Assembly (NCBI RefSeq): GCF_000146675.1
Contig: NZ_GL397214.1
Location: 542,234-606,233 of the forward strand
Length of the DNA: 64,000 bases
Direction: 5' to 3'
Source: Hoylesella marshii DSM 16973 = JCM 13450
GTDB lineage: Bacteria > Bacteroidota > Bacteroidia > Bacteroidales > Bacteroidaceae
Position numbers and translations under genes: made by a program. The notes beneath the pieces were generated by a model. It saw only the letters and a list, made by a program, of their open reading frames with translations, was not told where the DNA came from and ran no database searches. Of the stretch, positions 1 through 8,792 are shown one piece after another (the stretch's first letter is position 1; each line of letters starts with the position of its first letter).

Positions 1-273
1 CACTTCGATATCTCGATTTGTCGAACTATCGAATTATCGATAAAACAACAAAATAATAAAAGGAAAGAGCCGGCACCTCATCTCATTACCGCAATAACAC
101 AGATGGATCTCCTTTGGTCTTTTCTCTTGTTTTCTCTCTATTTCCCTGCTTTTCCTCATTTCTTGCAGCGGTGCTTCCGAGGGTTTACTTTTGCACTCGA
201 TAAGTACGGCAATGGACTGCATAACAGTTTGTTTGCCGAGTAACAATAAAGTAATCAAAACAAAATCAAGGCA
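1..273. other. Leader region of the left element, upstream of the HTH genes
   Basis: No gene is seen. From about position 59 the sequence is an inverted match to 17851-18063 in front of the equivalent genes of the right element, including a shared stretch around GAGCCGGC and ATTGCGGTAATGAGATGAG read on the opposite strand. Positions 1-58 have no counterpart there and contain repeated ATCGA/TCGAA words, so the homology between the two elements stops here. It probably holds the promoter of the HTH genes. Confidence 0.5.
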
Positions 274-543
274 ATGAAACTCATTATCATCGACCGCAAA
301 GCGTGGGAGCGACACCACTCCGAATTTGCAGACTTTATCCACAGTATCGAACAACTCATCGGCAATCCGCCCGAAACGGACGAATGGCTTGACAACGAAG
401 CCGTGTGCAAGCGTTTGGGCATCAGCAAACGTACCCTGCAATCATACAGAGATACGGGGAAAATCCCTTTCTCAATGATTGGACACAAGTGCTATTACAA
501 GGAGAGCGACATCACGGAGTTACTGAACGCAAACAATGAATGA
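274..543 (+). CDS. HTH (MerR/excisionase-type) DNA-binding protein, left element
   Basis: This 89-aa protein has a helix-turn-helix of the HTH_17 type in its C-terminal half (about residues 35-85), with the family signature of a conserved LDNEAVCKRLGISKRTLQ segment followed by a wing ending in YYKESDI. Proteins of this kind in Bacteroides conjugative elements act as excisionases or as regulators of excision. It lies 3 bp before a second HTH gene and has a close paralogue on the opposite strand at 17584-17850. The start is the first ATG after a short gap and matches the start of the paralogue. Confidence 0.75.
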   Translation: MKLIIIDRKAWERHHSEFADFIHSIEQLIGNPPETDEWLDNEAVCKRLGISKRTLQSYRDTGKIPFSMIGHKCYYKESDITELLNANNE

Positions 544-546
544 ACT

Positions 547-861
547 ATGACAGAGAACGAAATCATTACACAGCAAGCCCCTCAGATGCAGATGTTTGCA
601 CAACTGATGGAGGGCATCTTAAAGAAACTGGAGCGTTATTGCGCTACCGCCCGTCCGATGCTGGGCGGAGAGGTTTACCTCACTGGCGAGGAGGTTTGCA
701 GCCAATTACGGCTCAGCACACGCACGCTCCAAGAGTACAGAAACTTAGGAACACTTCCTTTCTACAAAATCGGAGGGAAGATACTTTACAAACAGAGCGA
801 CATACAAACAATGCTTGAAAGGCATTATAACGCAATACCCAAGAAATTATGGCAAGAATAG
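547..861 (+). CDS. Second HTH (excisionase-type) DNA-binding protein, left element
   Basis: This 104-aa protein has a C-terminal HTH_17-like domain (roughly residues 48-100; LTGEEVCSQLRLSTRTLQ, then YKIGGKILYKQSDI). The N-terminal 45 residues are probably helical. It is the partner of the preceding HTH gene, in the way xis2c/xis2d are paired in CTnDOT. Its last codons overlap the start of the DUF3408 gene, which suggests translational coupling. The counterpart in the right element is at 17252-17560. Confidence 0.75.
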   Translation: MTENEIITQQAPQMQMFAQLMEGILKKLERYCATARPMLGGEVYLTGEEVCSQLRLSTRTLQEYRNLGTLPFYKIGGKILYKQSDIQTMLERHYNAIPKKLWQE

Positions 862-1355
862 ATGAACAAAGGAAACAGCGTCTGGAACAAGCCCTTCGAG
901 ATATGGGCAATTATGGCGTTAAGCTCCGCAAGCCAGAAGAGTTGCCCGATTTTGATCAGCCCATAGATTATGAAGAGGAAAAGAAAAGATTTGAGCCTGT
1001 TAAAGTTGAGGAACAAAATGACAAGGAGAGTCACAAGGACTATTCTCAACCGTCCAATCAAGAAACAGAGTTGTCACCAAAGGAAAGGGCTACTTCTACT
1101 GAAGAGAATCATCAACGAATGGGAAAAACAAGGGACAGGAAGCAATTATCCGAGTTTCAGGGGAAATATCTCCAGCCCTTTCGCAACAGCCACCGCAAAG
1201 CCGTGTATGTATCAGAGGAAACTCAACGAAAGTTGGACTTCGTGGTGAGGAAAATCGGTGAACAGGGAGCAAGCGTTTCAGGATATGTGGAGCAGGTGCT
1301 TCGAGAACATCTCGACCAATACAAAGATGATGTGGAAAGATGGCGGAAACTCTGA
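849..1355 (+). CDS. DUF3408 family protein, left element
   Basis: This 168-aa protein has a charged N-terminal half and a conserved C-terminal DUF3408 region (about residues 100-165; RKAVYVSEETQRKLDFVV, then VSGYVEQVLREHLDQY). That region resembles a ribbon-helix-helix DNA-binding fold. DUF3408 genes are regularly found between the excisionase-like genes and the mobilization genes of Bacteroides conjugative and mobilizable elements; their exact role is not known. The right-element copy (16623-17249) is about 40 residues longer in the middle, so this copy has an internal deletion in a low-complexity stretch. Confidence 0.7.
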   Translation: MARIDEQRKQRLEQALRDMGNYGVKLRKPEELPDFDQPIDYEEEKKRFEPVKVEEQNDKESHKDYSQPSNQETELSPKERATSTEENHQRMGKTRDRKQLSEFQGKYLQPFRNSHRKAVYVSEETQRKLDFVVRKIGEQGASVSGYVEQVLREHLDQYKDDVERWRKL

Positions 1356-1565
1356 AGTACTGCATTCCTCGAATGCAAGCCTACGCTGAGTTACTGTATT
1401 CAGTGAATGCAGTAACACGGCATGGGCTTATAATCCCATTTTCTACATCAGCAAGGTGTGTCTTTGTCCGACAAACTACCGTTTGTCCCACAAAAACCCT
1501 TGCCCCGAAGGGGATTAAATCACTCCAAAGTCGTGATTAGACAACAAACAAAACAAGTTAAGATT
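1356..1565 (+). other. Putative oriT of the left element (hairpin cluster)
   Basis: There is no gene between the DUF3408 gene and the mobilization gene. The stretch holds three inverted repeats: 1390-1416 (arms GTTACTG/CAGTAAC with further pairing inside), 1470-1487 (GACAAAC tacc GTTTGTC, perfect) and 1503-1513 (CCCC gaa GGGG). The same three hairpins are kept in the right element at 16420-16622. Hairpins directly upstream of a relaxosome gene are the usual layout of an origin of transfer, as in CTnDOT-like elements. The nick site cannot be placed from sequence alone. Confidence 0.55.
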
Positions 1566-1991
1566 ATGCCTAAATTAGAAATAGCCAACAACAACCGCTA
1601 CGGTCATCGTAGGATAGAAGAAGTGCCACGCTGGGACAGATGGGACACCCGTATGCCAGATGTGAAAGACCAACTGCGAGCCATCGACCTGTACAACAAG
1701 TCGGGGGCAGTGAGCAAGTCCGATTTCGTTCGTGCCCGTATCCTTGGAGAGAGATTCAAGGTGATAATGGTGGATAAGTCCGCAGTTGAGTATTACCGCA
1801 AGCTCTCTGAACTCACAGCCCAAGTACATAAGATTGGCATAAACTATAATCAAGTCGTCCGCTTGATGCACCTTTATACGGCAGAGAAAAGTGTAAAAGC
1901 TTTGTTGCAGGAACTTATCCAACTAACAAAAGAACTCACTACCTTCCAAGAGAAAGCAGTGAGTTTAACCATTGACTATCGGGAGAGATAA
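1566..1991 (+). CDS. Relaxosome accessory (MobA/MobC-like) protein, left element
   Basis: This 141-aa protein, read from the ATG at 1566 (the open frame reaches back to 1458 without a better start), resembles the small mobilization proteins that bind oriT beside the relaxase in Bacteroides elements. It has a ribbon-helix-helix-like segment around SKSDFVRARILG and a conserved YYRKLSELTAQVHKIGINYN stretch typical of MobC-like proteins. In related elements a relaxase gene follows. Here the next gene is the 3' end of an oppositely oriented export-adaptor gene, so no relaxase is present. The counterpart is at 15969-16412. Confidence 0.65.
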   Translation: MPKLEIANNNRYGHRRIEEVPRWDRWDTRMPDVKDQLRAIDLYNKSGAVSKSDFVRARILGERFKVIMVDKSAVEYYRKLSELTAQVHKIGINYNQVVRLMHLYTAEKSVKALLQELIQLTKELTTFQEKAVSLTIDYRER

Positions 1992-2007
1992 GGAATGTGC
2001 GATGGAA

Positions 2008-2493
2008 TTATATTCCCCCAAGCATTTTTTGCAGCAGATTGCCCGATGTTCGTGTTATTTGGAAGTCTATGGTTTGGTTTTCTACTGTTTTTATGTCGGC
2101 TGGCTTGAAACGACAAAGGGCTTCCTGACGCTCCAATGTGTCACGGACGGAAGAAAGGTCCTGTATCTGCCCTGCAAACGTTCCATAGGGAGATTGCAGA
2201 TAAATCATTTGTCTGTTTACATTGTCGGGGCGTTTATTCTCGAACTTTAATAAGATGGTTATATCTGTGCTGTCCGCTGGTGTTGCGGTTGTTGCTCCGT
2301 GTACGGTAGCCGTTCCCGAATACACTTGTTTATAAGGCAGGAAATAGGCTACGGCTAACAGACAAAGCAAAACAGCTCCTATGGCAGTAATACCATAACG
2401 AACGAGAGATGAGGGTATCTGCCCCACGATGCTGCGTACTTTCTCGCTGCGGAGCTCAAAACTCCGTTCCTGTTTCTTTTCCTGGTTTTCCAT
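2008..2493 (-). CDS. Short HlyD-like membrane adaptor, left export cassette
   Basis: This 161-aa protein has a cytoplasmic N-terminus with the RSEKVRSIVGQIPSSLVRYG pattern seen at the start of Bacteroidetes HlyD-family adaptors, one membrane segment (about residues 33-53) and a periplasmic tail. It is far shorter than usual HlyD adaptors (about 350-450 aa) and lacks the long coiled-coil hairpin. The second copy (15495-15974) is the same size, so this is a stable short form and not a local truncation. The gene starts 2 bp after the transporter stop codon and is surely co-transcribed with it. It probably forms a trans-envelope complex with the transporter; this is inferred from position. Confidence 0.6.
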   Translation of the reverse strand: MENQEKKQERSFELRSEKVRSIVGQIPSSLVRYGITAIGAVLLCLLAVAYFLPYKQVYSGTATVHGATTATPADSTDITILLKFENKRPDNVNRQMIYLQSPYGTFAGQIQDLSSVRDTLERQEALCRFKPADIKTVENQTIDFQITRTSGNLLQKMLGGI

Positions 2494-2494
2494 A

Positions 2495-4708
2495 TCAGTT
2501 ACCCAATTCTAATTGATTCTTCACTAAGGCAAAATATTTACCACGTTTAGCAGTCAGATCCTCGTGTGTACCTACCTCTACAATTTTACCTTCATCCAAA
2601 ACTACAATTTGGTCGGCATCGCGAACAGTGGAAAGGCGGTGTGCCACTACTACAACTGTTTTTCCCTTGTAGAACTCCGAGAGGTTTTCTGTAATGGCTC
2701 GTTCATTGTTGGCATCGAGGGCATTGGTCGCTTCATCCAGAAAGACAAACATTGGATTCTTATAGACTACCCTTGCTATCAAAATGCGTTGTCGTTGTCC
2801 CTGACTGATGCCCTGTCCGTCCTGTCCTATCATCGTGTTGTAAGCCAAAGGCAGGGCTTCGATGTAGTCAGCGATGTTTGCCACACGGGCAGCATGGCGG
2901 ATACGTTCGATGTCGGGTTCATCATCCGATATGGCAATATTCCTCGCAATGGTATCGGAGAAGAGATACCCCTCCTGCATTACCGCACCGCATTGGCTTC
3001 GCCACCAGCCGAGATTATATTCATTCAGATTGGCACTGCCGACTTGAACGCTTCCTTTCAGAGGTTCATAGAACCCCAACAAGAGTTTAACGAGTGTGGT
3101 CTTTCCGCTTCCACTCGCCCCCACGATTGCGGTTACTTTGCCGTTAGGTATGGAGAGATTGATGTCTGAGAGAATATCTTTTGGGCTGTAGATGTCGTAT
3201 TTGAAAGAGAGGTCTTTTATCTTGAGGGAATGTCCCTCAAGTGTTTCGTCAATGTAGGCATTCCGTGTTCTTTTCGCATTCTCCTCGTTAGTCTCTGTAT
3301 GAATTTCGTTCATACGGTCAAGGCTGATGCTCACGTCTTGCCAAGAATAGATAAACTGAATGAGCTGTTCCACGGGGCTGTTGAGCTGTCCAATGATGTA
3401 CTGCACTGCCAGCATCATACCAAGCGTCATATTGCCTTGTATGACAGAAGTTGCAGCAAAAACGGTAATCAAGATATTTTTTATCTCGTTGATGGTGATG
3501 CTTCCTGCCTGTTGTATTTGCTGAAGATTAAGACTTTGCAGATTGACCTTGAAAAGGTCGGCTTGCACGTCCTCCCATTCCCAACGCTTGCGCTGCTCAC
3601 ATCCCTGCAACTTGATTTCCTGCATACCACCTATGAGTTGGTAGGTAACGTTGCGGTTTCGCCCTGCCTGCTCGAAATATTTGTAGTCCAACTGCCTGCG
3701 CTTTTTGAGAAAAAGGATAATCCATCCGGCATAAAGCGATGTCCCCGAGAGGAATACAAGGAAGATGCCAAGATTATAGACTGCAAGGACGACACCGAAG
3801 ACAAGGAAGGTGAAGAACGAGAATAGCAGGCTCAGACTGCTTGAGGTGAGGAACTGCTCCACACGTCGGTGGTCTTCAATACGTTGCAAGAGGTCGCCCA
3901 TCAGTTTGGTGTCGAAGAACTTCATCGGTAGTTTCATCAATTTGATGAAGAAATCCGAGATGAGCGAGATATTGATACGTGTGGAGATGTGCAGGAGTAT
4001 TTTGGAGCGGATAAAGTCGATGGCGGTACGGCTGAAAAGTAGCATCATTTCTGCCAAGAGCACTAACCATACAAAGCCTATATCCTTTCCTCCTATACCT
4101 GTATCAACGATGGCTTGAGTGAGGAAGGGGAAAATGAGTTGCAGGAGCGAGCCGAGCAACAGACCGAGAATGAGTTGCGTAAAGAATCTCTTGTACTTTT
4201 TGAGATAGTTCCAAAGGAACTTCGCGCGGCTTTGAGTCGGTGCTGTTTCTGTATCGTTTTGAGCATAGAACTGTTCTGTCGGTTCAAGAAGAAGGGCGAC
4301 ACCTTTCTCCTCACCGTTGGTCTTAGTACTTACCCAATGCTCGCAGAACTCCTCTTGGGTATAGGAAACAAGTCCTTTGCCAGGGTCGGCAACATATACG
4401 GTATATTTTCCTTTTTTGTGCTTTTTTATTTTATAGACAACAACAAAATGATTTTGATTCCAATGAACAATGCAGGGCAAAGGAACTTCAAATGCAAGTG
4501 TATCAAAACTTAATCGACCTCCAACAGTCTTGAAACCGATAGTTTCTGCAGCCTTACTGATACCAAGCAAAGAAACTCCCTCTCGATTTAATGAACAAAC
4601 TGTTCTAATTGAATCAATATTAAAATCGCGACCATAATGCTTAACTATCATTGCTAAGCAAGAAGGTCCACAATCTTTTGCGTCACGTTGTCTAACTAAG
4701 GTGTACAT
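2495..4708 (-). CDS. Peptidase-containing ABC transporter (C39 type), left export cassette
   Basis: This 737-aa protein is an intact bacteriocin-type exporter. The N-terminal C39 cysteine peptidase shows the DCGPSCLAM motif with catalytic Cys13, His87 (NHFVVVYK) and Asp108 (VADP). A six-helix membrane domain follows at about 155-450. The ATPase domain (about 490-737) has Walker A GASGSGKTT, the signature-like ISQGQRQR, Walker B FVFLDEATNALD and an H-loop in VVAHRLS. Such transporters cut double-glycine leaders from peptides while exporting them. The likely substrate is encoded at 7201-7377. The gene is closely similar to the broken copy at 13272-15493. Confidence 0.92.
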   Translation of the reverse strand: MYTLVRQRDAKDCGPSCLAMIVKHYGRDFNIDSIRTVCSLNREGVSLLGISKAAETIGFKTVGGRLSFDTLAFEVPLPCIVHWNQNHFVVVYKIKKHKKGKYTVYVADPGKGLVSYTQEEFCEHWVSTKTNGEEKGVALLLEPTEQFYAQNDTETAPTQSRAKFLWNYLKKYKRFFTQLILGLLLGSLLQLIFPFLTQAIVDTGIGGKDIGFVWLVLLAEMMLLFSRTAIDFIRSKILLHISTRINISLISDFFIKLMKLPMKFFDTKLMGDLLQRIEDHRRVEQFLTSSSLSLLFSFFTFLVFGVVLAVYNLGIFLVFLSGTSLYAGWIILFLKKRRQLDYKYFEQAGRNRNVTYQLIGGMQEIKLQGCEQRKRWEWEDVQADLFKVNLQSLNLQQIQQAGSITINEIKNILITVFAATSVIQGNMTLGMMLAVQYIIGQLNSPVEQLIQFIYSWQDVSISLDRMNEIHTETNEENAKRTRNAYIDETLEGHSLKIKDLSFKYDIYSPKDILSDINLSIPNGKVTAIVGASGSGKTTLVKLLLGFYEPLKGSVQVGSANLNEYNLGWWRSQCGAVMQEGYLFSDTIARNIAISDDEPDIERIRHAARVANIADYIEALPLAYNTMIGQDGQGISQGQRQRILIARVVYKNPMFVFLDEATNALDANNERAITENLSEFYKGKTVVVVAHRLSTVRDADQIVVLDEGKIVEVGTHEDLTAKRGKYFALVKNQLELGN

Positions 4709-4774
4709 TTATGATATATAAAACTATACTAAAAATACTATACTAAAGTAAATATTAAATTTGCAAAAATATTA

Positions 4775-7110
4775 TCACTGCAAATTCAATCGTTTCTGAT
4801 TGCTTTCATTGGTGTTCAATCTTCTAAATGTATCCTTAAATCCATTGAATGTATATTTAATGGTCAGTAAAAGAAAGCGACTATCGAAATCAGGAGTTGT
4901 TTGTACTTTGATATTATCTATGAATACATTTGTTTTTGATATAGATTTATGTAATAAATCGTTACCTCTCAAGATAATTTGTAAACGATTATCTTTGAAG
5001 AAATTTTGCCGTATCCAAAAAGATAAACCATACTTAGGTGATTCCAATACTCCCAAGAAACCATTTTTTGAAGAGTAAGATAAATCTATAGACGCCATCA
5101 TTTGCTTAGTAATGTCAAATTGATTGACCAAGGTAAATGCAATATTTGGATTTCTAGGTGCATAAGTATCTAAGTATTTAATTTTTGTTGGAATATAACG
5201 AAATGAAGCATTATAAGCAAATCTATATATACCGAATTTATCTGAATAACTTGCATTAAACAACCATGTATTGTAATCTACATTGACGGGAGAATTCAAT
5301 AGAGCTCCATTTAATTCAGAATTTTCGGTGAACTTCCACAAAACAGCATTAGCGTCATGTATGTATCTTCCCTGTAAGACAAATTTATTCTTCCATACCA
5401 TAGATAAGGAATAAATGTATCTATCATTAGATTTAAGAGATGAATTACCTTTTTCATATAAATAAGGATTTATATAATGCAAAAGAGGGGAAATATCCCT
5501 AAACATTGGTCGTGAATTCTGAGTAATAATACTTCCAATGAATAGCAAATCGGGATTTATCTGCCATTGGGCTGTTATACGAGGAAAGAGTTTAAAGTAT
5601 GTATCAGTAATACTATTTGTTTTATTTTGCTCATATTCAGAATGAAAAATGCTTCCTCTAACCCCTGCGGTGATAAAGAGTTTATTCCATTTTTGATTTA
5701 TAGTTGCAAATAAACTGAGTTCATCATCTTGAAGATTACTCGTTATATTATAGAATGGAGTCGTAGTATTCTCAAAAATGTAATTTGAATAGCCTTTGTT
5801 CAGAATAGAATTTCCTTGAAAGCCCATATTTAGAGAGAAACCCTTTTTCGAGTTGTAGTCGTACTCTATCTTTGTATTAAATGCGTTATAGTCATTTTTA
5901 CCATTTATCCAAGAACGGTTTTTACTGTTTGATACTAAATCTATCTCTGATTTTGTTTTAGCGTAGAAATAACCGCCAGAAACAGATAGTTGTTGCTTAT
6001 CTGTCATTGTATAATTTACCAACAAATCGGCATTGGCAGAAATATTACGACTTCTTTCATCTTGATGAGTGTTGGAATATAGTGTATTCAGACCATATTC
6101 ATAGTTATACTCATCTCCTTGGGTATTCGCTTTCTTATTGGAGATATTTATATCACCCTGAAATGTTATATTAAATTTTTGATTGGGTCTGTAACTGAAA
6201 CTTTCGACAATATGGTGAGCAGGCTTGGAAAGAATTTCATTATTGTAAGAGATGGAAGACCGTTCCGTTTCCCTTTAGGGCTTAATACATCGTATTGATT
6301 GGTACCTGTGTTATCTTCATTGAGGTATGAAAAATTATAAGACAATAAATTATCCCATTTCTTTTTTGATAAAGAAATTCTCAATACATCCTCTTCTGTA
6401 TACCGCCGTCCGAACAAAGAATTATGTTCCACCTGAGCAGAAAAGTAATCTGTTAATTGTTGGTTTGTTGTAATAGAAATAATACAACCATATTGAGCCG
6501 AATATTTAGCTGGTGGATAGTAATTAACATTTACCGTTTTTATTTGTTCAGGACGGAGCGTACCGATTCTATCGTATGATTTTTGTTCTACTCCATTCAA
6601 TATATACAAAGGTGTGCCTCCTGATATAGGTACAACTCTTCCACCGGTCGCCAACATTCCTGGAAGAAAAGCAAGAACATCTGCAACTTCGGGTAATTTT
6701 TTTAACTCTGATTTTGAGACGTCTATTTCAAATGTTCCTTCTGAAACTTTATAGACTGCTCTTTTTCCTTTAACTATAACCTCTTGCAACGTGTTGGAAT
6801 TCGGTTCTAACTGGATAACAGTTGGAAGAGGAATAGAGACTCGTGCTTGTTTATATCCCATAAATCTGACAGCAATAAATTTACCATCAGTTCCTTCTTT
6901 GCTTATATTGAACACCCCTTTTGAATCAGTTGTTGTACTTTTTAAAATTTCTCCTTCTTCTGTAATTAATAGTACGGTGGCATAGGGTAAAGGTTCTTGT
7001 ACCTCATCAACTACGGTAGCTGATAACATCAATGTATCTTGAGGTACTATTGCTGCTTGAGATTGAAAACTGAAAACAGAAATTAAAATTAAAATTAAAA
7101 CACGAAACAT
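4775..7110 (-). pseudogene. Outer-membrane beta-barrel protein, frameshifted, left cassette
   Basis: The open frame 7110-6166 encodes a signal peptide (ILILISVFSFQSQA), a carboxypeptidase-D regulatory-like domain (about residues 27-105) and a plug-like region (LPEVADVLAFLPGML). It then goes out of frame at about 6240-6280. The barrel continues in another frame with clear coding sequence (SYNNEILSKPAHHIVESFSY and onwards) and joins the open frame that ends at 4775. One indel therefore splits a protein of about 780 aa of the OMP_b-brl_3/TonB-receptor-like class. Such proteins occur next to peptide exporters in Bacteroidetes and may form the outer-membrane exit or a receptor. A sequencing error cannot be excluded. 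The right cassette has a distant intact relative. Confidence 0.8.
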
Positions 7111-7200
7111 TACAACAAGAAAGTTATAGAGATATAAAGTTGTAAATAAAAATAAAATGTCTGACTATGAACGAAAGAGCATAGTCAGACACAGAAACTC

Positions 7201-7377
7201 TTAAGGCTTTGTTGTTACTCTGTCAATGATGACAGTCCCATCATCCTTAATCGTTGTTGTAATGGTGGTTGTTGAACCATCTGCATTGATAATGGTTTTA
7301 GTTGCAGTTACATCACCGCCACCATTGATAAAACCCATTTCGTCTTTTGAAAAGACTTCTAAAGCTAATGCTTTCAT
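7201..7377 (-). CDS. Double-glycine-leader precursor peptide (58 aa), Thr-rich core
   Basis: A short gene reads MKALALEVFSKDEMGFINGG and then a 38-residue core rich in Thr, Ile and Asp. The leader fits the consensus for C39 transporters: hydrophobic at -12 (Phe), Glu at -8, Met at -7, Ile at -4 and Gly-Gly at -2/-1. The predicted core starts GDVTATKTI, has two NADG/KDDG turn-like segments and no cysteine, so it is neither a lantibiotic nor a disulfide-linked class II bacteriocin. The gene is the first of a set with the barrel protein, transporter and adaptor downstream on the same strand. It has its own promoter-like sequence and a structured leader of about 100 nt. The function of the mature peptide is unknown. 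Confidence 0.75.
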   Translation of the reverse strand: MKALALEVFSKDEMGFINGGGDVTATKTIINADGSTTTITTTIKDDGTVIIDRVTTKP

Positions 7378-7484
7378 AACTAAATAGAATAAAGTTTATA
7401 CTTGGCTCGGTATTCTCCGAACCGTTAATTAAAATTTGGATGTCAGAGTTTCGCACGATGTGCATATTAACAGACATTCAATTG

Positions 7485-7516
7485 CAATATTACGAAAAGA
7501 AAACGAGAAAAACAAA
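7485..7516 (-). promoter_or_regulatory. Predicted promoter of the peptide/export operon
   Basis: On the minus strand TTTG (7516-7513) and TAATATTG (7492-7485) are 20 nt apart, matching the Bacteroidetes -33/-7 pattern with one mismatch in the -7 box. Transcription would start near 7478, giving a 5' leader of about 100 nt. That leader contains two hairpins: GCAC atc GTGC and GGTTCGG agaata CCGAGCC (one G-U pair). They could be regulatory. Confidence 0.5.
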
Positions 7517-7572
7517 TTTTTCGCCACGTTTTTTGCGATTTCCATTATTTTGTGTCGTTTTTCATAATGAAA

Positions 7573-7728
7573 TGACTATCTTTGCAACTATAAATTAAGT
7601 GTTCATTGAAGCATTGCAAAATAAAGAAAGGGAAAGAAACTCGCTCGTTTCCATCTCGTAACCCATTTACCCTTTATTCATTCTTATTTTATTGATTATC
7701 TGAAAGATACAATATTCTTGAATCTTTT
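7573..7728 (+). repeat. Terminal region of the left element (inverted match to 7951-8106)
   Basis: This block is an inverted counterpart of 7951-8106. The best-kept core is about 65 bp around AATAAAGAAAGGGAAAGAAA, and the two blocks keep nearly equal length (89 against 90 nt) from there to the point where helicase sequence starts on both sides. The parsimonious reading is that these are the non-integrase ends of two related integrative elements. The end is CTTTT at 7724-7728, next to TTTTGCGCGC where helicase coding sequence begins. A -7-like box TATCTTTG (7577-7584) points towards the element end. Confidence 0.65.
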
Positions 7729-7950
7729 GCGCGCGTAATCAGTTGCAATCAGCATCTTTGCCTTTTCCTCACTCTCGCTCAACGGCGCACGCCCCAAAAG
7801 CGTGGCATCACCGTTTTTGGCAAACTCCATCAACTTGCCGATAAACTCCTCCTGTTCAGGTGTCGGCGGAATGTTATGGAGTATCTCGTTTTTTTCGGGA
7901 CGATCGATGCCTATATCCTTTGCTGTGCGGAAATCGCAAATCTCCGCATA
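7729..7950 (-). pseudogene. Internal fragment of a conjugative-transposon helicase gene
   Basis: On the minus strand this 222-bp piece encodes about 74 residues ([18 protein letters not shown], then [17 protein letters not shown], to ATDYARK). It is clearly homologous to the [13 protein letters not shown] to ATDYARK part of the complete helicase at 43770-49610. Its 5' edge continues, in frame and without loss, the helicase gene that stops at 21760. It is therefore the stretch of that gene left between two element insertions, not a random fragment. Downstream helicase sequence should lie beyond the left end of the window. Confidence 0.85.
7943..7950. repeat. Candidate attachment-site core, cargo-side end of the right element
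   Basis: TCCGCATA here is repeated exactly at 21760-21767. Helicase coding sequence lies to the left and element sequence (AAAAGTAATAG) to the right. It is a plausible crossover core of the tyrosine recombinases. Confidence 0.6.
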
Positions 7951-8106
7951 AAAGTAATAGAAGTGGATGTAACCTGCTGATTATAAAGGGAAAACATAAT
8001 ATAGAATAATAAAAGCTGAACGAGTTAGAAACGAGTGAGTTTCTTTCCCTTTCTTTATTCTGCAACGCCCCAAAGAACACTTAAATTGATAATGCAAAGA
8101 TAATAT
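7951..8106 (-). repeat. Terminal region of the right element
   Basis: This is the inverted counterpart of the left element's end at 7573-7728. It contains the shared AATAAAGAAAGGGAAAGAAA core and a -7-like box (CAAAGATA at 8095-8102, reading TATCTTTG on the minus strand) that points out of the element towards the helicase fragment. No open frame follows the box, so any transcript would be non-coding or would read into the helicase fragment. Confidence 0.6.
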
Positions 8107-8355
8107 TTTCTGATGAAAGCAGTGTGTTTTTACGGAAATAAATTGTAGGAGCACTTAAAATCATTACCAACTAATTTTAATGGAAGTAATTTGTCAGAAT
8201 TTTTTAGCCTTATTGCCTAATCAGCAAAAATGAATAGAAACAACTATTTTTCTATTGCAAAATGCAAAAAAGAGAGAAATGAAACTTTTTGAAGAAAAAT
8301 TCCCCGAAATATTTGGCGGATTGAAATAATTTGCATAATATTGCACTTACAAACA
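8107..8355. other. Gap before the tetR gene
   Basis: AT-rich sequence with no full-size gene. The only coding hint is a 16-codon frame at 8279-8329 (MKLFEEKFPEIFGGLK) preceded by AAAGAGAGAA. It ends in a Gly-Gly-containing tail and could be a remnant of a leader peptide or chance. Confidence 0.35.
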
Positions 8356-8371
8356 CAGAACGAACGTTCTG
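8356..8371. promoter_or_regulatory. Predicted TetR operator
   Basis: CAGAACG-AA-CGTTCTG is a perfect palindrome with 7-bp arms and a 2-bp spacer. It lies 25 bp before the ATG of the tetR gene, where TetR-family repressors usually bind to control their own gene. Confidence 0.6.
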
Positions 8372-8792
8372 TTTTGAATTTAGCAAGTATGAAATAATGG
8401 AAAAACAAACAGATAAAGAAAGCATAAGCAAAAGGGATATTATCCTTAATGAATCGTTCAGGCTATTTCTGAAAAAAGGTTATGCAGCAGTATCATTCGC
8501 AGACTTGGTCGAAGCAACCAACGTTTCTCGTGGAAATATGTTTCATCACTTCAAGAATAAAGAAGATATTTTCCATCATGCTGTTGATAGGTTTGTATTT
8601 CAATTCTTGACCAATGATGCTCCCGACCTTCTTGCGTTTACAAGTTCAATGCCATTAAAGGACTTCATCGACAATCGTATAAAAAATATCGGTCGCCGTA
8701 TGAAATCATTTTTTATGATGACAAAAGGCACCGTTACTTGTAGTGTACTGAATAAGTTGACACTTTCTAAATCAAAAAAGGAGTAAAAATTT

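Noticed and set aside
255-1365. Long minus-strand frames across the HTH and DUF3408 genes
   Set aside because: They are shadows of plus-strand genes with clear domain homology and a mirrored copy in the right element.
1401-1540. CRISPR-like repeats among the hairpins
   Set aside because: The repeats are different palindromes, not regularly spaced copies of one repeat, and no cas genes are present.
2564-3826. Plus-strand frames of up to about 200 aa across the left transporter
   Set aside because: Antisense shadows of a well-conserved ABC transporter; low-complexity composition and no recognisable domain.
7573-8106. A 530-bp MITE that captured a helicase fragment
   Set aside because: The inverted repeats and helicase piece first suggested this, but in-frame continuity of the helicase with 21760 and the presence of integrases favour two element ends flanking residual target DNA.
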